Origin: Neisseria montereyensis
GTDB lineage: Bacteria; Pseudomonadota; Gammaproteobacteria; Burkholderiales; Neisseriaceae
DNA: 64,000 nt
NCBI RefSeq assembly: GCF_024834045.1
Contig: NZ_JANUXW010000007.1
Location: 1-64,000 of the forward strand
Reading direction: 5' to 3'
Both the position numbers and the translations under genes were made by a program. Positions within the stretch are counted from its first letter, which is position 1, and every line of letters starts with the position of its first letter. Shown here piece after piece: positions 56,813 through 64,000 of this stretch. Below the pieces are notes generated by a model. The model made no database searches. It worked only from the letters and a program-made list of their open reading frames with translations, and was not told where the DNA came from.

Positions 56813-57577
56813 CTAATTACTAAAACTTGAGAAAGAATACGCTGATTTCTGACCTTCAGCCAATACAGCTTTACCCGTAAATGATGCTGTGGCAAACTCA
56901 TCGCCGAACCAGTCAATATCGCCGTCGGCAGCCAATACAGCATGCGGGATGTGTAACACGCCTGCCTCGCCGGTAACACGGTTTTTGCCGTCAACCCAAA
57001 TTTCCAAATCCAAGCGGCTCAATGTGCCCGCATTAATCTTGAAACCACCGCCGGCACGGGTTTTATAGCTGACCTTGATGTCTTCGTCGTCGTTGACGTT
57101 TTCTGCGGTTGAGTCAATCTCAATCAAACCCACGTTTGAATTAAATTTAACTTTGCCATCATCGACGGCGGCGCCACTCTTGTTTTTAACTTTAATTGTG
57201 GCCGGGTCAATATTTTCGTGCGGCAGCTTATAGCCTTGGCCTTTTTTACCGATATGGATAACAGTGTCAGTTACCGTTTCCGCACTGGCGGAAATTACAG
57301 CGGCCGCGCCCATCAAAGCCATTGCCAAGTTATTTTTATCAAATGTATCCAGTGTCAAACCCACCTCTGTCGGATTAGGGGTAACCAAGCTGTCCAATGC
57401 TTGGCCGTATGTGCCTTTGCGTTTACTCAAACGCTCCGTGCTTTCGGTAGATGATGCGGTAGTTAGCGATGTGGTATTACCCACATCATAAATGCCGCCA
57501 TCCGGGATACTGCGGTTGCGTACTTTCACGTCGCCTTCAAAAATCAGGCCGTGGTCGACAGTGCGGTTAATAGACAT
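56813..57577 (-). CDS. Phage major tail tube protein
   Basis: 254 residues: MSINRTVDHGLIFEGDVKVR, then beta-rich sequence with an Ig-like insertion (ATIKVKNKSGAAVDDGKVKF) and RTRAGGGFKINAGTLSRLDLEIWVDGKNRV. Position directly before the tape measure and after a tail-terminator-like gene supports the tail tube assignment. It is the most abundant tail component in long-tailed phages. Confidence 0.85.
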   Translation of the reverse strand: MSINRTVDHGLIFEGDVKVRNRSIPDGGIYDVGNTTSLTTASSTESTERLSKRKGTYGQALDSLVTPNPTEVGLTLDTFDKNNLAMALMGAAAVISASAETVTDTVIHIGKKGQGYKLPHENIDPATIKVKNKSGAAVDDGKVKFNSNVGLIEIDSTAENVNDDEDIKVSYKTRAGGGFKINAGTLSRLDLEIWVDGKNRVTGEAGVLHIPHAVLAADGDIDWFGDEFATASFTGKAVLAEGQKSAYSFSSFSN

Positions 57578-57578
57578 A

Positions 57579-58058
57579 TCAGTCCTCTCTTAATTTAATA
57601 GCTACTGCGGTTTCAAACCGCATCGGAAAAAAAGCAAAGCCCTCATGGTAGGCAATCGGCAAGGCTGCCCGGGCGGTAAACGGCTCCAGCGTGAGCTTTT
57701 CACCATTACCGCCGCACGGGTCGAATCCCTGAAATGCCGATTTAATGGCGGTAATCGTCTCGCCGACACCGTCCTCACCATATTGCAGGCGGTTAGGGTT
57801 GTATTGACGTTTAACCAAAATAAAACTAAAGCTCAAACGCTCGCGCAACAAGCCTTTTTTGCCGGCTGTTACGTCAGGGGTGAAACCATCAAACACCACA
57901 TAAACCGCACCGTCTTGCGGCTTGATTTTGCGGTCTGACGTTACCGCCTCAAGGTCTGCCGCCTCTAAAACCGAACTCACGCCCGGCACTTGTGCCATGC
58001 GCTCCATAATGGCGGGGTAGCAGGCCAGCATATTGTGATACATAGGCAAGGTTGCCAT
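57579..58058 (-). CDS. Phage tail terminator / gp37-like protein
   Basis: 159 residues. Contains KPQDGAVYVVFDGFTPDV and LSFSFILVKRQYNPN, as in minor tail proteins (DUF1834/gp37-type) that cap the tube. Adjacent to the tail tube gene by one base. Confidence 0.75.
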   Translation of the reverse strand: MATLPMYHNMLACYPAIMERMAQVPGVSSVLEAADLEAVTSDRKIKPQDGAVYVVFDGFTPDVTAGKKGLLRERLSFSFILVKRQYNPNRLQYGEDGVGETITAIKSAFQGFDPCGGNGEKLTLEPFTARAALPIAYHEGFAFFPMRFETAVAIKLRED

Positions 58059-58504
58059 TACTTACTCCAAATGGTTTGCAGCCACTCTCCCAAAGAAGCG
58101 CGGATGTCGCTGTGATCTTGCTCGCTCAAGCCAAAAATCTCACGAGCGGGCATTTTTGCGGTACCTGTTTGCAAATAGGCGGCATATACTCTATCGGTAC
58201 CCACTTCGGCCATGCTCTCGGTTGCATGACTGGTAATGCTTTTGAGTAGGTCGCCACGGTCAACCAAGATTGAGCCGCGCGTTCTGCCGTTTTTTGCCGT
58301 TTTTGCATATAGCGTCCACAGCGACAAACCAGCCCACTTGCTGCCATCGGGTGCGGTTTTGGTTTCAAACCGCTTTCGGGTGCTGTTTTCTAACAGCGCA
58401 GCAACGGCATCTAACGGCTGTTTTAAATCACCGTTTAAACGGATATACAACGTGCTTAAATGGCTTGTCAGCTCTGGCAGTTGGGCATCAATTGTTAGTC
58501 TCAT
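58058..58504 (-). CDS. Phage virion morphogenesis protein (Mu gpG / P2 gpS type)
   Basis: 148 residues. The family signature is visible: ENSTRKRFETKTAPDGSKWAGLSLWT, then GSILVDRGDLLKSITSH and YAAYLQTGTAKMPAREIFGL. These proteins act in tail or connector assembly. The stop overlaps the next start by one base, and the gene overlaps the gp36-like gene by 17 bases. Confidence 0.85.
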   Translation of the reverse strand: MRLTIDAQLPELTSHLSTLYIRLNGDLKQPLDAVAALLENSTRKRFETKTAPDGSKWAGLSLWTLYAKTAKNGRTRGSILVDRGDLLKSITSHATESMAEVGTDRVYAAYLQTGTAKMPAREIFGLSEQDHSDIRASLGEWLQTIWSK

Positions 58505-58907
58505 GCCATGCCTCCACTCTATTGGGTATCACCGCATACAGGCCGTCTGAAGCCTTGCCTGCGGGTTGGGTTGCATCCAAACCCAACAGGCGCGGCTCTT
58601 TAACCAACGCTTTCAGCCAATCAATAGCAGCCTTGTAGCGTTTTTCGACAATTTCAATGTCGCCGTCCTCGTGTAGGTAGTAACGTGCAATATCACAAAC
58701 CTTTAAAACCAACACACGCGGCGTTTCTACACCGTCAAGGTTTTTATAACCGGCTGCGGCCAAATAACTGCCTGCCTCGGCTTCTGCGTCTGCGATTGCC
58801 CGCTCCAATACTTCCGCGTTTACGGTCTTACCGTATTCATGGTCGGTAAGGGCGGCGATTTCCCTTTCGGAAAACCGTAAAATCATATCTTCGCGGGTAA
58901 TCAGCAT
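58488..58907 (-). CDS. Mu gp36-like connector protein (DUF1320)
   Basis: 139 residues with the DUF1320 pattern: MLITREDMILRFSEREIAAL at the start, VLKVCDIARYYLHEDGDIEI and VEKRYKAAIDWLKAL in the middle. A head-tail adaptor role is likely. The ATG follows an uptake sequence (58908-58919, minus strand) with no spacer, so AAGG of that element may serve as ribosome-binding site. Confidence 0.85.
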   Translation of the reverse strand: MLITREDMILRFSEREIAALTDHEYGKTVNAEVLERAIADAEAEAGSYLAAAGYKNLDGVETPRVLVLKVCDIARYYLHEDGDIEIVEKRYKAAIDWLKALVKEPRLLGLDATQPAGKASDGLYAVIPNRVEAWHETNN

Positions 58908-58921
58908 TTCAGACGGCCTTT

Positions 58922-59908
58922 TTAAGCAGTAAGTGTTGCCACCAGCTCGGGGCGTAAAGCAATCGGCAGCGGATTAGACTGCATGTGCAGGCTCCATCCT
59001 TTGTCGTGGGTTAGCTTTTCGCGGCTGGCATAATATGGCAACGCACGGGTATTTACGGTGGCGTTCATGTCTGCAGGGGCAAATGCCTCTGTGTACAGTT
59101 TGCGACCGACAGGCATCAAGATTGCTTTGTCAGATTCGATTTTTGCGCCTTTTGCACCAAAATCGCCGACATACTGGATAAATTTAATGCCGCCATGCTC
59201 AAATGCAATCGGATTGAGCGTACCGTCGCGATACACCGCGCCCTCTTTATAGCGCTCATAAATCGCCTTCATTTTGTCGTGGTATTTAAGCGCCTCTAAA
59301 AAATCAAGGCCGCACAAAGCTACCCAGCCCGTAACCATCGCCCCTTTTTGCTTGGCGCGTAGCTTGGCAATAGTGGTATCGATCATTTTGCCCACCTCGG
59401 TATCGGCGCTATCAAGACTCCAATCAAAGGTTTCGCGTTTAACACCAAACTCTTTATAGAGGTCATACAACATCGTACCGTCGGCATCTAAAATCTTGCC
59501 CTGTAATGCACCCAACATTAGATGCTCGCGGGTGTATTCGAGGTTGAGTTTGCCATCTTGCAATTTGTCGGTGACTGCACTCTCTACGGTTTCGGCTTTG
59601 TCCGTGCCAAATCCGCGCAGGTTTTGCACATCGTCAGCACGCACCACATCATTTTCAGGCAGATGGGGGATGCGGAAAGTTTTAATTACACGGTCTTTGG
59701 CAGGGATTGCCTGGCCAGATTCACCGCGCTCTTTACTTTGAACCAAGCTTAGGCGGCCTTCGCTGTACTCGATATTGACATAAGTCGTTGTCAGATATTG
59801 CGGCTCAAAAACGCCCAAATCGCGGATTTGCGTGGGCACGGCGGGGATTTTATTAATGGCGGCGGTCAAAGCCTTAACGCCAAATTTGCTCTCACTTGAT
59901 AACGGCAT
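58922..59908 (-). CDS. Phage major capsid protein (lambda gpE type)
   Basis: 328 residues. Starts MPLSSESKFGVKALTAAINK and contains the lambda-E-like core: TTYVNIEYSEGRLSLVQSKERGE, IKTFRIPHLPENDVVRADDV, EYTREHLMLGALQGKILD and GREKLTHDKGWSLHMQS region near the end. Major-head proteins of this family are processed or assembled with a decoration protein; such a small gene lies just upstream (59974-60324). Confidence 0.9.
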   Translation of the reverse strand: MPLSSESKFGVKALTAAINKIPAVPTQIRDLGVFEPQYLTTTYVNIEYSEGRLSLVQSKERGESGQAIPAKDRVIKTFRIPHLPENDVVRADDVQNLRGFGTDKAETVESAVTDKLQDGKLNLEYTREHLMLGALQGKILDADGTMLYDLYKEFGVKRETFDWSLDSADTEVGKMIDTTIAKLRAKQKGAMVTGWVALCGLDFLEALKYHDKMKAIYERYKEGAVYRDGTLNPIAFEHGGIKFIQYVGDFGAKGAKIESDKAILMPVGRKLYTEAFAPADMNATVNTRALPYYASREKLTHDKGWSLHMQSNPLPIALRPELVATLTA

Positions 59909-59973
59909 AGTTTTCTTTCATATAAAAAACGGTTTGATTCAGGCTGTTTTGAAACAGCCTGCTCTAATTGGGA

Positions 59974-60324
59974 TTAAGCCTGCGGCGTGCCCTGATAGAC
60001 AATACCGTAAGGGTCGCCATCTTTTTTCAGGCCGTCCAGATTGCCGCCTGTTGACGCGGCTGCATTAACCGCCGTACTTGCAACCAGCGACAAGTCGATA
60101 ATGCAGTTATGCGGCTGTACAATCACCTTACCGTCTTGCTCATTGGTCAAGGCCAGCAGTTTTTTACCCTCGCGCAAGGGGTAATCGACAAATGTGCCGA
60201 TTTTAGTACCCTCGTCGGCAGCCACCGCCACACGGGTTAACGGCGTAGCTTCCCACTTCAAAAAGTGTCCGGTAACAGGCGCTAAGGTTTCACCTGTGGT
60301 TTTCATTTTCGCGTCTTCAGACAT
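59974..60324 (-). CDS. Capsid decoration protein (lambda gpD type)
   Basis: 116 residues from the ATG at 60324 (MSEDAKMKTTGETL), which has GGGGGTGA just before it; an earlier ATG (60336, MGVNMSED) is possible. Contains FLKWEATPLTRVAVAADEG and KLLALTNEQDGKVIVQPHNC. Directly upstream of the capsid gene in transcription, which is the usual position of decoration proteins. Overlaps the protease stop by a few bases. Confidence 0.8.
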   Translation of the reverse strand: MSEDAKMKTTGETLAPVTGHFLKWEATPLTRVAVAADEGTKIGTFVDYPLREGKKLLALTNEQDGKVIVQPHNCIIDLSLVASTAVNAAASTGGNLDGLKKDGDPYGIVYQGTPQA

Positions 60325-61273
60325 ATTCACCCCCATTAAAAGAGCTTTTACCTGTTGCCACTGACAACTTCACAGCAGCGGTTCCGTCTTGCACATTACC
60401 GCCCTTATCGGCAAGCAACGCTTCCGGCACCGGTGGCTTGGCGTTAGCTGACAATGCTGCATCTTTGGGTTTTAAATCAGCAATCACTTCTTCGGCTTGC
60501 GCCAAATCCGCTGCTAACAATAGCTTGTAGGTGGATTCATGGACGCCGCTAAACTTGCCGTCCTCGCCGACACTAAATCCGGCTGCCGACAACTTGGCGT
60601 CAATCTGCGCCTTGTGCGCTGATAGTTTTAAATCAGCATTTTCTTTTTCTAACGCGGCCTTATCCGCCTTGAGTTGGTCGAACTCGGCCTTTTCTTCAGG
60701 TGTCATGCTCAAGCGCTCCTGTTTGGGTTGATAATCAAATACCTGCGGCTTGCCATCATCAGACAAGGCCACGGCGTGGGTATTGCCGTCAACACCGACG
60801 GCGGTAAACGATACTTCGCGGATGGTGCAATCACGCATAATCAGCATAGGGCCTTGTACTTCACGGCCGTTAACGCTGACTTTAGCTCCTGCGCTCAACT
60901 CTTCAACGCGCGCCGATTGCACATATACTGACATTTCCCACGGAAAGCCTTGGTCGGATTCTTCCGCCACGGCTCGCCCGTGTTCATTGTTGAGCAAAGT
61001 GCCTTCGGCATATAGGCCGTCTGAAGTCACCGATAACTTACCCATGCCGGCACGCTTACTGCCTGCGTGGTCTATAAGAAATGCGGTTTTGTCTTTGAGC
61101 TTAATACCGTCGAAGTCGATAACCGTTTGCCACATACCTAAACCGAACGGACGGCCGCTGTTGGCAATACCGGAAAACTTGCGCGGCTCTTCGCCGGATA
61201 CAGCAGCTACAGCCACCGCATCAGCAGAAGAAAGGCGCAGGTTTAAAGTTTGGGGGATGTTTTTTGTATTCAT
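60317..61273 (-). CDS. Prohead protease / scaffold (Mu I type)
   Basis: 318 residues from the ATG at 61273 (MNTKNIPQTLNLRL); the frame is open 40 codons further upstream but that stretch has no protease-like content. The protease domain (~residues 1-170) contains GLGMWQTVIDFDGIKLKD and VSFTAVGVDGNTHAVALSD; the active residues were not assigned with certainty. A helical, Ala/Lys-rich scaffold domain (~180-270, KAEFDQLKADKAALEKENADL) follows. It would process the capsid during assembly. Confidence 0.8.
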   Translation of the reverse strand: MNTKNIPQTLNLRLSSADAVAVAAVSGEEPRKFSGIANSGRPFGLGMWQTVIDFDGIKLKDKTAFLIDHAGSKRAGMGKLSVTSDGLYAEGTLLNNEHGRAVAEESDQGFPWEMSVYVQSARVEELSAGAKVSVNGREVQGPMLIMRDCTIREVSFTAVGVDGNTHAVALSDDGKPQVFDYQPKQERLSMTPEEKAEFDQLKADKAALEKENADLKLSAHKAQIDAKLSAAGFSVGEDGKFSGVHESTYKLLLAADLAQAEEVIADLKPKDAALSANAKPPVPEALLADKGGNVQDGTAAVKLSVATGKSSFNGGEYV

Positions 61274-61469
61274 GCCGCCATGATAGAGGCAGCTTGTGAA
61301 GAATTGGCTTGGCAGCAGTTCATTACTGCCGACAGGGGAAACGGCATTTTTATCCGTTGCTAAGGTTTGACATTGCCAACTAATGACAGACATGCCGATT
61401 GCGGCGATTTTAACGGGGGTTTAACGGGGGGGTATAAGCAAAGGTAAGGGGTAAAGATACCCATAAGAC

Positions 61470-61493
61470 AAAACGCGCTAAAAAGCGCGTTTT
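61470..61493 (-). terminator. Terminator after the MuF toxin/immunity pair
   Basis: AAAACGCGCT (61470-61479) / AGCGCGTTTT (61484-61493), loop AAAA. On the minus strand it is followed by TTTTGTCTTA. It closes the MuF-immunity transcript 15 bases beyond the stop at 61509, and separates it from the protease gene, which has a 235-base leader. Confidence 0.8.
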
Positions 61494-61508
61494 TGTCGTT
61501 TTTTGGTT

Positions 61509-61832
61509 TCAGGCGGTTTTGTAACGTGGGTCGGCTTGCAAAGCGGCCGTTAAATCGGACTTATAGGGTTTAAGGGAATCCAGCTTATCCACCGCCTCGT
61601 CCACCCATTGACAGGCTTGTCGGTATTCGGCGGAGGGCAGGTGCGAAAAGGGCATGATGCTGCCGAAAAACATACCGGTAAAGCAGCCTGCATAGTCTTT
61701 ATCAGGATTGTTGTCATCGCGCCAATTATCCATAAAAAGCGGCTCTAGATAATCGTATAAGTCCACTACGGCCGCACGGCTCATATCAAAACAGTTACCA
61801 TTGCTAATTGTTAATCCAAACGGGACGCTCAT
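61509..61832 (-). CDS. Candidate immunity protein downstream of the MuF toxin
   Basis: 107 residues, acidic (16 D/E against 9 K/R). Begins MSVPFGLTISNGNCFDMSRA and includes YAGCFTGMFFGSIMPFSHLP. No signal peptide or membrane segment. Its start overlaps the MuF stop by four bases (ATGA), so the two are translated together, and a terminator follows. Small acidic proteins in this position are immunity proteins of C-terminal nuclease domains in polymorphic toxins; this one is not recognised by family. Immunity is inferred from position and charge. Confidence 0.6.
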   Translation of the reverse strand: MSVPFGLTISNGNCFDMSRAAVVDLYDYLEPLFMDNWRDDNNPDKDYAGCFTGMFFGSIMPFSHLPSAEYRQACQWVDEAVDKLDSLKPYKSDLTAALQADPRYKTA

Positions 61833-63169
61833 TTTTTATCCCCCAATATCAAAGTGATTTTATTACGTTGTTCTTCTGGTAATGATACCACATAGGTAAT
61901 AACCTTGGCGCGATTGAGGGCATTGAGCGGGCGTAAATCCAACGGCACAATATCGGCTTTTTTCAAGTGCCTTTGGATATTTCCTGCAACGTCATCCCAC
62001 ATTTTACTAACGTGGATATTAAATCCGTTAATTTTGTATTCATTGGATAGGTCTGCCGTAAACATAAAATCCAATGTCGGCCATGTTTCAGGTGTGCCGT
62101 CAGTCACCACCATAAAATCGGGTGGATTCTTATTGGGTAAATCGTATCGCTCCAATTTCACACCATAAGCCTGCTGCCATAGGGCAGCGGCTTCGGCCTC
62201 ATGCAGGTTTTGTTTTTTCTGTGCACCATCTTCTAGCAAACGTGCAATTTCTGATTTATCAGCCTTCAATCCCCCAAAACCGGTCACCGAAACCCCTACA
62301 GGACGCATCTTCGCACTCAAATAAGTTTCACGCTGGTCGATCATCTTATCTAAAGCATCAGAGCCGTGCCGCTCACCAAACAGCCTCTGCAATGCACCTA
62401 CACGGTCGCCGTGGTTGTGCGCAAAGCTTGGTGTAATATCGGCGGGGATCGTTACTGTCTGCCCCGTGCGGGGGTTGGTAAATTCTATGGTTTTGATATC
62501 AGGGTTGTCATCAATGCGACCCTGCTTATATGCCTCTTTTTGTGCATCGGTAAAGCTGTCGGGGTCTTTGTCGATATCTTCACCGCGTTCGCGCAGAGCT
62601 TGGGCTTTGGTGAGTTGGCGCACACCGCACAAGCAGCCGTAACCGTTGGGCGGGAAAATCGTATGCCACAAATCGTGCTCAACCGGCAAAATTAAATTGT
62701 AGTAAGGTTTATGCGCCTCGCGCTTGTGCGTAGCCGCACTGGGGATATATTTCAAATACGGCAGGGCCGTCTTCCGGTTTCGTACCCGCGCCCATTGCCC
62801 GGCGGCGTAGCTGGTTTGCAAGTTGGTATGAAAAATCGTGCGCAGGCGGCGGGTACTGCCCAGTTGCACGACTTTCGGCACACCGTCCACCGGGTCGGTC
62901 ATCACCGATTCGCCCCACCAGCCTTTGGCCATTAAATAGGGTTTTAAACGTTGTTTAAACTCGGCAAAAGTTGTGCCGTTTTGCATGGCATCGGTTAACG
63001 CCGCCTGTACGTCCGCCAGCATATCCTTATCCATCATCTTGGCAACGGTAAAGGCGACGGCATGCTCATACAGCCATACGTCGTAATGGCTAAACCCGGG
63101 CAGCAATTTCTTACTTTTCAGAAACCCCAAGGCAGCACGGTCAATCAGGCTGTTAAAGCTCAACTCCAT
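61829..63169 (-). CDS. MuF head protein with a C-terminal CdiA-like toxin domain
   Basis: 446 residues. Residues ~1-250 form the MuF domain of head-morphogenesis proteins (Mu gp30/SPP1 gp7 type): LRTIFHTNLQTSYAAGQWAR, and PPNGYGCLCGVRQL as the conserved Cys-x-Cys motif. From about residue 315 a new domain begins that is foreign to plain MuF: AALWQQAYGVKLERYDLPNK, NPPDFMVVTDG, LDFMFTAD and AGNIQRHLKKADIVPLDLRP, ending VSLPEEQRNKITLILGDKK. This pattern (PDF/Y segment, then an I-x-x-hlKKAD-x-v-x-lDL helix and strand) resembles CdiA_C-type nuclease toxins, many of which cleave tRNA. Phage MuF-toxin fusions are described (Jamet and colleagues, 2017, from memory). Catalytic residues not assigned. 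Confidence 0.8.
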   Translation of the reverse strand: MELSFNSLIDRAALGFLKSKKLLPGFSHYDVWLYEHAVAFTVAKMMDKDMLADVQAALTDAMQNGTTFAEFKQRLKPYLMAKGWWGESVMTDPVDGVPKVVQLGSTRRLRTIFHTNLQTSYAAGQWARVRNRKTALPYLKYIPSAATHKREAHKPYYNLILPVEHDLWHTIFPPNGYGCLCGVRQLTKAQALRERGEDIDKDPDSFTDAQKEAYKQGRIDDNPDIKTIEFTNPRTGQTVTIPADITPSFAHNHGDRVGALQRLFGERHGSDALDKMIDQRETYLSAKMRPVGVSVTGFGGLKADKSEIARLLEDGAQKKQNLHEAEAAALWQQAYGVKLERYDLPNKNPPDFMVVTDGTPETWPTLDFMFTADLSNEYKINGFNIHVSKMWDDVAGNIQRHLKKADIVPLDLRPLNALNRAKVITYVVSLPEEQRNKITLILGDKK

Positions 63170-64000
63170 TATTTACCGTCCTCAAGGCCGTCTGAAAAAC
63201 CACGCACACTCTCGCCGACCAATTTATCGACAATCGCCATATCGCCGTCGCTCAAGTCCATCTTACTTAAGGATGTTTCAAACTCGGCATAGCTTTCTGC
63301 CGCCTGTAATGCACTTAATATCATCTGCATTTTAGGCTGCATTAAGGCTTGGTCTGACTTCAAAAGCGGCGATTCTTGACCGTTTTGGCCGTCTGCAAGT
63401 TTCAGGGCAAGTGTTGCCTTTGCGCCTTGCTGCGCTTGGTCAACAATTTCAAAATGTTCGGGCTCAAACCCTAACACTTGCGTAAAATAGTCTTGCGTAA
63501 AGCGCACCATACCCGAATCAGCGTAAATTTTATCGCGTTCCGCTCGCGCCTTATCAATTTTGATTTCTTCGATGAACTCAAACCACAAGCCGCCTTGCTG
63601 TTTAATTTCAACGCCCCACACGGCATTAACGGCCACCATTGCATCAATGGCGTGCTGTATTGCCAACGATAGCAGGCTCAAATAAGCCTCAATGCGGTCT
63701 TGACGGGTGTTTTCTTCGGTTTCTTGGGCCGCCCGGCTGCCGTTTGCCATGTCGGATATTTTTACACGTCCAAGTAATGCCTTTTGAATACGGGCGTTTG
63801 CCATACGCTCCAGCTTTTCAAAGCCCTCGCCATTCGCCGAGTTGGTGAGCATCTCCACGCTATCATCGGCATCTACGGTAATCGCACCGCCCGAAATGAA
63901 TGAAAACAATTTGCGAACAAAGCCTTGCGCATCGCCGGAAACCTTGCCGACCATATAAGGCTGGGCATAACGCTTGATAAATTGGTGTGCATATAAAAAG
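63169..64000 (-). CDS. Phage portal protein (Mu gp29/DUF935 type), C-terminal part
   Basis: The frame is open to the right window edge (first complete codon at 63999). Visible residues include AHQFIKRYAQPY just before GKVSGDAQGFVRKLFSFISG, then ERMANARIQKALLGRVKISD and QYFTQVLGFEPEHF-type sequence further on, which fits DUF935 portals. The last ~100 residues are charged and helical. It stands directly upstream of the MuF gene, with adjacent coordinates, as in Mu. Confidence 0.85.
   Translation of the reverse strand, partial: FLYAHQFIKRYAQPYMVGKVSGDAQGFVRKLFSFISGGAITVDADDSVEMLTNSANGEGFEKLERMANARIQKALLGRVKISDMANGSRAAQETEENTRQDRIEAYLSLLSLAIQHAIDAMVAVNAVWGVEIKQQGGLWFEFIEEIKIDKARAERDKIYADSGMVRFTQDYFTQVLGFEPEHFEIVDQAQQGAKATLALKLADGQNGQESPLLKSDQALMQPKMQMILSALQAAESYAEFETSLSKMDLSDGDMAIVDKLVGESVRGFSDGLEDGK

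Larger units (their letters stand above)
41727..64000 (-). mobile_element. Transposable (Mu/B3-like) siphophage prophage, right part
   Basis: From 41727 all genes are phage genes on the minus strand, with the phage right end at low coordinates. Mu-like features: portal (gp29 type), MuF head protein, I-type protease, gp36/gpG/gp37-type connector genes, and a Com-like regulator with a methyltransferase at the right end, where Mu has com-mom. The tail is of the long flexible type (tail tube and 1415-residue tape measure), as in B3/D3112-like transposable phages. The left end, repressor and transposase lie outside the window. Uptake sequences are present throughout the element. Confidence 0.92.

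Noticed and set aside
1-64000. CRISPR arrays, tRNA and rRNA genes
   Set aside because: No spaced direct repeats or cloverleaf-like sequences were seen on either strand; by-eye detection of tRNA could miss one in the AT-rich gaps.

Overview
The window comes from a Neisseria species or a very close relative. The 12-base DNA uptake sequence AGGCCGTCTGAA occurs dozens of times, often as inverted pairs that form terminators. Gene orders known from Neisseria are also present: rpsL-rpsG-fusA-tuf, pilMNOPQ-aroK-aroB divergent from ponA, and the Fbp iron transporter. The AG form of the uptake sequence, rather than ATGCCGTCTGAA, suggests a commensal Neisseria, not N. meningitidis or N. gonorrhoeae.

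Positions 1-41.2 kb are chromosomal. In order: the str operon (tuf start, fusA, rpsG, rpsL, all minus); a trimeric porin; the RNA helicase RhlE; RecC; polyphosphate kinase 2; a fused PabB-PabC; a DUF815 ATPase; aroB and aroK; the type IV pilus assembly and secretin operon pilMNOPQ; ponA; fbpA divergent from fbpBC; a five-gene minus-strand operon encoding a FimV-like membrane protein, a receiver-like protein, two roadblock-type proteins and a small GTPase (28.8-33.0 kb); an L,D-transpeptidase; a factor-H-binding-protein-like surface lipoprotein; a Bax-inhibitor-1 family membrane protein; coaD; aceK; and a Bcr/CflA efflux pump.

From 41,727 to the right edge lies a transposable (Mu/B3-like) prophage with a siphophage-type tail, read on the minus strand. 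Its right end has inserted into an ATP-dependent DNA ligase gene, whose last 77 codons remain at 41,493-41,726. From the right end inward it carries a D12-class adenine methyltransferase preceded by a 37-residue Com-like zinc-finger regulator, a block of tail genes, a tape measure, tail tube, tail terminator and other connector genes, a lambda-E-like capsid with decoration protein, a Mu-I-like protease, a MuF head protein and part of the portal. The left part of the phage (repressor, transposase, terminase) lies beyond the window.

Two places look most like accessory systems worth study. (1) The MuF protein carries a C-terminal domain resembling CdiA-type nuclease toxins. It is followed, with a 4-base overlap, by a small acidic protein in the immunity position and then by a terminator. 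(2) The FimV-like/receiver-like/GTPase/roadblock operon resembles MglA-MglB polarity switches and actinobacterial conservons, and may regulate pili or cell polarity. All functional statements rest on reading the translated sequence and remembered family features; no database search was run.
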